From: Gammaproteobacteria bacterium
Lineage (GTDB): Bacteria > Pseudomonadota > Gammaproteobacteria > Steroidobacterales > Steroidobacteraceae
Assembly (NCBI GenBank): GCA_025358295.1
Contig: JANYJY010000058.1
Location: 1 to 51,256, forward strand
Direction: 5' to 3'
Length of the DNA stretch: 51,256 nucleotides
The notes below the pieces were generated by a model that was not told the DNA's origin, ran no database searches, and saw only the letters and a list, made by a program, of their open reading frames with translations. Positions 44,184 to 51,256 of this stretch are shown in pieces. Each line of letters starts with the position of its first letter. The stretch's first letter is position 1. The position numbers and the translations under genes are program-made.

Positions 44184-44198
44184 TTTCGCCTAGCGAAA
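44184..44198. promoter_or_regulatory. Candidate IclR operator
   Basis: TTTCGC-CTA-GCGAAA, a perfect 6-base inverted repeat with a 3-base spacer, between the divergent Rieske gene (start 44152) and IclR gene. It lies downstream of the minus-strand TATAAT, a position suited to blocking transcription of the Rieske gene. A third half, GTTTCG, is at 44203-44208. Confidence 0.6.
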
Positions 44199-44211
44199 TT
44201 CGGTTTCGTCT

Positions 44212-44217
44212 ATTATA
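44212..44217 (-). promoter_or_regulatory. -10 element (TATAAT) for the Rieske oxygenase gene
   Basis: Perfect TATAAT read on the minus strand, 60 bases upstream of the oxygenase ATG. No good -35 box lies at 16-18 bases; TTGCCA is 21 bases upstream, so an activator or a weak -35 must be assumed. The same bases read TATTAT on the plus strand only a few bases before the IclR start. Confidence 0.45.
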
Positions 44218-44222
44218 ACGCC

Positions 44223-45071
44223 GTGGCTAAAAAACGAATGGCAACTTCCCTCCCGCCGCGTGCTGCGGCACGGCAACCGCGCGCGGAGGGAAGCGAGGGG
44301 CTGCAATCGTTGCAGGCCGCATTTCGTATTCTCGACGAGTTATCCAACGCCGACGGTCTCATGGGGCTGACCGATTTGGCAGCGGCTTTGGGGGAACTCA
44401 AGCCCCGCGTGTATCGGCACCTTTCCACCATGAAAAGCCTGGGTATCGTCGTGCAGGACGAGCGCAGCGGACGTTACGGTCTCGGCGGCAAGCTGTTCGC
44501 CCTTGGCGATGCTGCGCTCGAGCAGTTCGATCTACGCTCCATAGCCGCCCCCTACCTCACCCGTCTCCGCGACCAGACTCGCCAGACGGCGCTGCTATCC
44601 GTGCCGGTAAACGGCGAGCCGATCGTCGTCTCCTGCGTTGAATACCGCGATCGCGTATCCATTAGCTCGCGACCCGGCAATCGACCGCCGCCGCATTGCT
44701 CCTCCCAAGGGCGGATCGCGCTCGCCTTCACGGACGAACCGGCCCGCAAGCGCATTCTGGGTCGAAGACTCACCGCGTTTACGAGTCGTTCGAATACCAG
44801 TCGCACGGCTATCGAGGAACGCTTGCAGCTGATACGCGAGCGCCTCTACGAGGAAGCGAACGATGAGGTGCGAATAGGCGTCACCGCCCTATCGGCGCCG
44901 GTGTTTCGCGATGACGATGAGCTCGCCGGCATTCTCAGTATCGTGGGCACCTCGGCAGAGATTGGAGTGCCAGCCGGGAAGATGTTCATCGCATCTCTGC
45001 AGCGCTTGGCGGGCGCGCTTTCCGCCGAGATGGGCTCTCGACTGTATTATGAGCGCAATACGATGAGGTAG
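44223..45071 (+). CDS. IclR-family transcriptional regulator
   Basis: This protein of about 282 residues has an N-terminal winged helix ('LQSLQAAFRILDELSNADGLMGLTDLAAALGELKPRVYRHLSTMKSLGIVVQDE') and the GAF-like IclR effector domain ('VSISSRPGNRPPPHCSSQGRIALAF', 'GVTALSAPVFRDDDELAGILSIVG'). The start is uncertain: GTG at 44223 or ATG at 44238. It is divergent from the Rieske oxygenase and is its likely regulator; the effector would be the aromatic substrate. Confidence 0.88.
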   Translation: MAKKRMATSLPPRAAARQPRAEGSEGLQSLQAAFRILDELSNADGLMGLTDLAAALGELKPRVYRHLSTMKSLGIVVQDERSGRYGLGGKLFALGDAALEQFDLRSIAAPYLTRLRDQTRQTALLSVPVNGEPIVVSCVEYRDRVSISSRPGNRPPPHCSSQGRIALAFTDEPARKRILGRRLTAFTSRSNTSRTAIEERLQLIRERLYEEANDEVRIGVTALSAPVFRDDDELAGILSIVGTSAEIGVPAGKMFIASLQRLAGALSAEMGSRLYYERNTMR

Positions 45072-45145
45072 CCGAGGCGCCGCCAAGGCTCGTTGATTTT
45101 CGATTGATGGCGGACGTAGGAGGATACCTACACGCGGTAAGCGTC

Positions 45146-45160
45146 TTTCGGGTGCCGAAA
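45146..45160. promoter_or_regulatory. Second TTTCG-N5-CGAAA palindrome
   Basis: TTTCGG-GTG-CCGAAA, the same outer halves and length as the candidate IclR operator at 44184-44198. It lies 75 bases after the IclR stop and 32 bases before the AI-2E transporter start. It could be a second operator of the same regulator, or a short hairpin. Confidence 0.35.
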
Positions 45161-45191
45161 ACCCACAGCAATCGCTGCGCGGCCGCGATGA

Positions 45192-46406
45192 ATGCGCTAT
45201 GTTCTGGACGCTAAACGCAATAACACGGTGGCGACAGCTGTGAATACAGAAAAAATAGAATCAAGAGTACACAAACCTTCGGCAGTTCACGTCAAGCAAA
45301 TCACAGCAATCAAGGTGCTGGCGTTCGGCGCGATCGGCTTACTTCTCTACGTCGCGCATGTCGCCTTCATTCCCATCGCGTTGGCGCTGCTCTGTGCGCT
45401 AATCCTATCGGGTCCCGTCGAGGCCCTATATAGAGTTCACGTACCGCGCAGCGTGAGCGCAACGATTATTCTGTGCATCGTGTTGGGACTTCTGGCCGGG
45501 GCCGTGAATCTCATGTGGGGCCCGACCCAGGCATGGTTTGCGGACGCACCGCAAACCGTGCGCGTCATCAAGCGCAAGCTAAATCCGGCCATCAAGTTCA
45601 TCACGCACGTCGAAGCATTGCGCAGCAGCGCGGGGAGCATCGGTGCAACGGGCCAGCCGGCGGCCGCGCCCCCGGTTGCCACGATGGACAAGGAAAACGC
45701 GCCCGTGCTCATCATTGATGCGACTCGGGAAATGGCGGTGAGCCTGCTTACGTTCGTGATCGTGACCCTGTTTTTATTGGCGGGCGGACCGCCCATGCTG
45801 GCGCGAATGACGGCGGCGTTCGTCGATGACCTCAACGCCGCCCACGTCCTGTCCATCATCGAGAAGGTCCGCGGCGAGGTGGGGCGATTTTACGTCACCA
45901 CCGCGATCATCAATGTGGCATTGGGCTGCGCCACCGCCGGCGTGATGATGTTGTGTGGAATGCCCACACCCTACCTCTGGGGCATCATTGCCGCGGGACT
46001 TAATTTTATTCCCTACGCCGGCTCCACCCTGACGCTCGTCATTGTAACCGTCGTCGCATTCGTCTCCTTCGACCGTATCGGACCCGTCTTGGCCGTATCA
46101 GGTTCGTACCTGCTTCTGGCAATGCTCGAAGGCCAAATCATCCAGCCCTTGTTCGTCGGTCGGCGCCTCAAGATCAATCCATTGCTGATCTTTCTGGCTC
46201 TATGGTTCGGCGGTCTGTACTGGGGCATCGCCGGAGTAATTTTGGCGACACCGGCCTTGCTCACTCTCAAGGTTATCGCAGAGCATTCGATGGGCGGAAA
46301 ATCCATCATGGAATTTATGGGGCCGAACAATCAATCACCGGACGCCGGCAAGACGCTCAAGAAGCTGGTGCGGCCCATGGTGCGCATGTCCGGGTCGCGG
46401 GGCTAG
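45192..46406 (+). CDS. AI-2E family transporter (PerM-like)
   Basis: This 404-residue membrane protein has the TqsA/PerM layout: two paired hydrophobic segments at about residues 42-75 and 88-115, a soluble middle with 'TREMAVSLLTFVIVTLFLLAGG', then 'LWGIIAAGLNFIPYAGSTLTLVIV', 'EGQIIQPLFVGRRLKINPLLIFLALWFGGLYWGIAGVILATPALL', the strongest family signature. Members export small molecules or act as Na+/H+ antiporters; autoinducer-2 export is established for TqsA only. It stands alone between the IclR gene and the convergent katG. Confidence 0.9.
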   Translation: MRYVLDAKRNNTVATAVNTEKIESRVHKPSAVHVKQITAIKVLAFGAIGLLLYVAHVAFIPIALALLCALILSGPVEALYRVHVPRSVSATIILCIVLGLLAGAVNLMWGPTQAWFADAPQTVRVIKRKLNPAIKFITHVEALRSSAGSIGATGQPAAAPPVATMDKENAPVLIIDATREMAVSLLTFVIVTLFLLAGGPPMLARMTAAFVDDLNAAHVLSIIEKVRGEVGRFYVTTAIINVALGCATAGVMMLCGMPTPYLWGIIAAGLNFIPYAGSTLTLVIVTVVAFVSFDRIGPVLAVSGSYLLLAMLEGQIIQPLFVGRRLKINPLLIFLALWFGGLYWGIAGVILATPALLTLKVIAEHSMGGKSIMEFMGPNNQSPDAGKTLKKLVRPMVRMSGSRG

Positions 46407-46494
46407 CAGCAAGCATCGGATCGCTTCGCTGGCGCACCACGGCGCCGGGCAGACGGAACTGCCCCAGCGCCTGATCGCAGTCGCCCCAGTACAG

Positions 46495-48720
<2,226 letters not shown>

Positions 48721-48778
48721 CTACGGACGGGGGAGCGCTGTCGTTATTGTCAATTGAAGCGATAGACGGCATTGATGG

Positions 48779-49180
48779 CTATTGGGATTTCAGTGCCAAA
48801 CCCAAATAGTGAGGCCGCCCATGCTGCAAGGCATCCCAGACTAGCTTTTGGCACCCGGTGGCGCAACTGTCGAGCTGCTGTTGCGCCGGCTGCTCGGGGC
48901 GATTGATCAAACTTACCACTTGCGCCACGAGCCCCTCGTCCTTGTCGGTGAGTTCGATGTCGTCATTCGGAAACTGATTCTGCAAATTGCTGACCAGCAT
49001 TTCCGGATCATCTCCCACCATGATTGAACGGATCAGATGCTCGGACACAGCGATGATGACGAAACCCAGTGAACAGGGCGCAACGGCAAAGCCGATGGTC
49101 GCCGCCGTCCGGATGAGCGGGATGAATACGTCGGATGCTTGAAATCCGCTGTGATCTTGATTGGATGTCGATGTAAGCAT
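48779..49180 (-). CDS. Uncharacterised 133-residue protein
   Basis: I do not recognise this protein. The ATG follows AAGGAACC. A single hydrophobic stretch ('IRTAATIGFAVAPCSLGFVIIAVSEHL', about residues 24-50) could be one membrane helix. The rest is acidic and soluble-looking ('NDDIELTDKDEGLVAQVVSLINRPEQPAQQQL'), with a CATGC cysteine pair near the C-terminus. It lies between katG and the broken short-chain dehydrogenase on the same strand, but spacing does not force an operon. Confidence 0.6.
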   Translation of the reverse strand: MLTSTSNQDHSGFQASDVFIPLIRTAATIGFAVAPCSLGFVIIAVSEHLIRSIMVGDDPEMLVSNLQNQFPNDDIELTDKDEGLVAQVVSLINRPEQPAQQQLDSCATGCQKLVWDALQHGRPHYLGLALKSQ

Positions 49181-49219
49181 GTTGGTTCCTTGGGTAATGA
49201 GATGACTGTCGCGCCGCGT

Positions 49220-50132
49220 TCAGTTCGCTTTGAAGCGCTCGCCGACCAATTGTTCGCTTATTTGCCACAGCGCCTGCGCATGCGTCGGCTCGAGTGCGTA
49301 GGGCTGCACGCCGCTGCGAATCCCGGGTGTCGAATCGACCTCGGCGACATGACAGTCCTCGCAATAACGGCCGCCCACCGCTTCCGCGTCGGCTATGCAG
49401 GCAGCCCACACCGATGTGGCCGCACCTTGGGGAATGCTTTTCCAGCTAAAGGGCAGCGCACCCTTGGGCCGGCCAGCGTTGATATTGGCGATCAAAGCGT
49501 CGCGCACCTGCGCCGTCATGTGGCGCCCCAACTCTGTTTCAATTGCGCCTGGATGCACAGCGGTGGCGCGTACCCCGCGGCCTTTGTGCCGGCGATCGAA
49601 TTCAACGGCGAACAACACGTTCGCGGTCTTAGAGCGGCCGTAGGCAATGAACTCCTCGTACGGCGTATCCTCGAAGTACGGATCGTCCAGATCGACATCC
49701 CCGAAGCGATGACCCGCCGAGGATAGAATCACCAGGCGCCCGCCCGATTTGAGCAACGAGGCGATGCGATTCACGAGCACGAAATGTCCCAAGTGATTGG
49801 TGCCGAATTGCGTCTCAAAGCCATCGGCCGTGGAACCCTTAGGGCAGGCCATGACACCGGCATTGGCAATGATGAGATCGAACGGCTTGCCGGCGGTTAC
49901 TAAACCGTCGGCACAGCGGCGCACGCTCTCAAGCGAGGCCAGATCAAGTTGGATCAACTGCAAGGAGCCGCCTGCCGCGGCCTGCATCCGCGCTTTCGCC
50001 GTGGCGTTTTGCGCCTTGGACAAATCGCGTGCCGCGCCCACCACTACGGCGCACAAGCACCCGCTTGCCGGACAAATTGACGCCCTGCAGAACTTGGTCG
50101 GTGGTGGATGTAGCTCCAAATGGGTTGTTCAT
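49220..50132 (-). pseudogene. Short-chain dehydrogenase inactivated by deletion of the cofactor loop
   Basis: The gene starts 'MNNPFGATSTTDQVLQGVNLSGKRVLV' in one frame (ATG at 50132) and resumes as 'VVGAARDLSKAQ' in another, through to the stop at 49220. What should lie between is the TGxxxGxG dinucleotide-binding loop and helix, about 22 residues; it is missing and the frame changes near 50044-50053. The remainder is normal SDR: 'LIIANAGVMACP', 'VILSSAGHRFGDV', catalytic 'YGRSKTANVLF' and 'VHPGAIETELGRH'. An enzyme without that loop cannot hold NAD(P). It is divergent from a TetR gene that probably controlled it. Confidence 0.85.
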
Positions 50133-50195
50133 AGCCAAAACCTCGAGCGGTGCGCGCTCTATCGCGGCACACTGGAAAAGTGGTTTAATTGGAAT

Positions 50196-50234
50196 CGGAG
50201 GGAACCTCCGTTTAATATACGGAGGCATCCTCCG
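50196..50234. promoter_or_regulatory. Two identical TetR-type operators
   Basis: CGGAGG-GAA-CCTCCG at 50196-50210 and CGGAGG-CAT-CCTCCG at 50220-50234: two perfect 15-base palindromes with identical arms, 24 bases centre to centre, separated by TTTAATATA, which could be a -10 region for either strand. They lie between the divergent SDR remnant and TetR gene, as expected for an autoregulated TetR repressor. Confidence 0.75.
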
Positions 50235-50264
50235 TTTGGCAAGAGCTATTTAAGGAGCAGTTCG

Positions 50265-50852
50265 ATTACCGCAAAACGCAAGCCTGCCGCAGCAGCGCGC
50301 AAACCTCGCTCCGACGGCACGCGTAATCGACAGCTACTGATAGATGCCGCGAAGGCAGCCTTTGCCGACGTCGGCATCAACGTGAGCCTGGAAGAAATCG
50401 CCCGTCGCGCGAAAGTCGGCATCGGCACCTTGTATCGACACTTCCCGAGCCGAGAGGCGGTAATGGAGGCGGTATACCGCCGCGAGGTTGAACAACTCGC
50501 CGAGGCCGTACCGCAACTGCTAAAGACCTGGACCCCAGCAGACGCACTTCACAAATGGATGCACTTGTTCATCGACTACATCGCCACCAAACGATTGATC
50601 GCACCGGCCCTAGGACCTCTCACCGGCCGCTCCTCGGCGCTGTACGCGAGCTCGTCCGAACTGATCACGGGCGCCATTTCCACGCTGGTGAAGCGCGCGG
50701 TCGCCAGCGGCGATGTGCGCAAGGACATTGAGCCCTCCGATTTGCTGCGCGCCATGGTCGGCGTCAGCTATCAAAATCCGGACGCAGGCTGGGACGCGAG
50801 CGCACGGCGGGTTATTGATTTGCTGATGGATGGGCTCAGACGAAACGTATAA
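50265..50852 (+). CDS. TetR-family transcriptional regulator, apparent AUU start
   Basis: This 195-residue TetR protein has 'TRNRQLLIDAAKAAFADVGINVSLEEIARRAKVGIGTLYRHFPSREAVMEAVY' as a textbook DNA-binding domain, then an all-helical ligand domain. The family N-terminus would begin 'MTAKRKPAAAARKPRSDG', but the codon before ACC-GCA is ATT (50265), not ATG. A strong AAGGAG lies seven bases upstream. No in-frame ATG, GTG or TTG occurs nearby upstream, and the next one downstream is inside the HTH. Either AUU is used as a rare start, as in infC, or the start was mutated after its target SDR decayed. Confidence 0.82.
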   Translation: MTAKRKPAAAARKPRSDGTRNRQLLIDAAKAAFADVGINVSLEEIARRAKVGIGTLYRHFPSREAVMEAVYRREVEQLAEAVPQLLKTWTPADALHKWMHLFIDYIATKRLIAPALGPLTGRSSALYASSSELITGAISTLVKRAVASGDVRKDIEPSDLLRAMVGVSYQNPDAGWDASARRVIDLLMDGLRRNV

Positions 50853-50917
50853 GGCGTGAAACCCCCAACGCGGGTTGCCTTCCAGACACGCAGCAGTTGC
50901 CATTTTTATCCATACTA

Positions 50918-50955
50918 GGGGTCCCCTTGATTTTGGTGCAGTAACATACGGTAGG
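50918..50955 (+). repeat. Terminal inverted repeat of a Tn3-family element
   Basis: A 38-base stretch starts GGGGTCCCC and ends ACGGTAGG, matching the length and the GGGG...ACG-T-A-G ends of Tn3-family repeats. The other copy is not in the window, so the inner boundary is estimated. Confidence 0.65.
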
Positions 50956-51060
50956 ATTTCTCAGTAATTACAGTGCCCGGCACTTGATTGTCTTTGTAAA
51001 ACAGCTACTTGCCGTTCGTGATTTGAGCGATGCTATTGCACCTGAGGTGAGGAGGGGGCG

Positions 51061-51256
51061 ATGGACAACTGGCAAGCCACGTTTTTGGGTTTGAAGCAGC
51101 TGCCGCGGGAACTGACCGCCTTTGAGATCGAGGCCTTTTTCACCTTCACGCTGGCGGAACGGCAGCTTATTGAGGATCGGCGGCGCCCGACACTCAAGCT
51201 GGGTTTGGCCCTTCAGATTGGCTTTCTGCGCATGAGTGGGCGGCTGCTCGATGCGG
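51061..51256 (+). CDS. tnpA: Tn3-family transposase, N-terminal part
   Basis: The first 65 residues of a Tn3-type DDE transposase (DUF4158 region): 'MDNWQATFLGLKQLPRELTA', 'FEIEAFFTFTLAERQLIEDR' and 'LGLALQIGFLRMSGRLLD' are the classic opening. The gene runs off the right edge; a full protein would be about 970-1000 residues. GGTGAGGAGG precedes the ATG. It starts about 105 bases inside the terminal repeat. Confidence 0.9.
   Translation, partial: MDNWQATFLGLKQLPRELTAFEIEAFFTFTLAERQLIEDRRRPTLKLGLALQIGFLRMSGRLLDA

Larger units (their letters stand above)
50918..51256 (+). mobile_element. Tn3-family transposon, left end (runs out of window)
   Basis: A terminal repeat beginning GGGGTCCCC at 50918 and a transposase gene at 51061 mark the end of a Tn3-family element. 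The 5 bases before it (TACTA, 50913-50917) may be one copy of the target duplication. The insertion lies 65 bases beyond the TetR stop. Cargo and the far end are outside the window. Confidence 0.75.

Noticed and set aside
46407-46494. Minus-strand peptide-like sequence between katG and the AI-2E gene
   Set aside because: The frame is short, has no start context and matches no family I know.

Overview
The window is high-GC, tightly packed proteobacterial chromosome. Many TonB-dependent receptors, exported DUF885 peptidases, exported amidohydrolases and small catabolic operons with their own regulators suggest a soil or freshwater gammaproteobacterium of the Steroidobacter/Nevskia kind. That placement is an inference from gene style; no rRNA or tRNA is present to fix it. 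I saw no CRISPR array and no convincing rho-independent terminator.

Layout. (1) 1-12903: E1 beta and alpha of a 2-oxoacid dehydrogenase, a TonB receptor and an M24 peptidase homologue on the minus strand. A GST and a six-gene operon run on the plus strand: orphan NMT1-like binding protein, 2Fe-2S and molybdopterin subunits of an isoquinoline-oxidoreductase-type hydroxylase, Tat-exported FAD enzyme, pentaheme cytochrome c, TauE/SafE. Three start regions share the palindrome GCAAACGTTTGC, which looks like a LacI-family operator, so most of this block reads as one regulon; no LacI gene is in the window. (2) 12884-18743: a ClpP-fold exported protein, then a minus-strand set with a PrnB-like (IDO/TDO superfamily) protein, exported amidohydrolase, aldo/keto reductase, TIGR04076 protein and LysR regulator. 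(3) 18790-33391: TonB receptor plus a double-length DUF885 protein, then a trans-4-hydroxyproline catabolic cluster (Na+ symporter, GntR/FCD, epimerase, DHDPS-like deaminase, FAD dehydrogenase) continuing into a second DUF885 protein and a TauE/SafE protein. (4) 33500-39016: cyanophycinase, cyanophycin synthetase and a CphA-like Mur ligase.

(5) 39088-40183 is a scrap heap of three truncated genes in alternating orientation. (6) 40225-48681: SnoaL-like protein, exported amidohydrolase, DEDDh exonuclease, Rieske oxygenase with a divergent IclR regulator and operator, AI-2E transporter, KatG. (7) 48779-51256: an orphan protein, a short-chain dehydrogenase broken by deletion of its nucleotide-binding loop, its divergent TetR regulator with two identical operators and an apparent AUU start, and the end of a Tn3-family transposon running out of the window.

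How it may work together: blocks 3 and 4 could take up hydroxyproline-containing peptides (receptor, peptidases, symporter), degrade hydroxyproline toward 2-oxoglutarate and ammonia, and bank surplus nitrogen as cyanophycin. Block 1 looks like a substrate-induced periplasmic oxidation system feeding electrons to a multiheme cytochrome. Both ideas are inferences from gene content and spacing.
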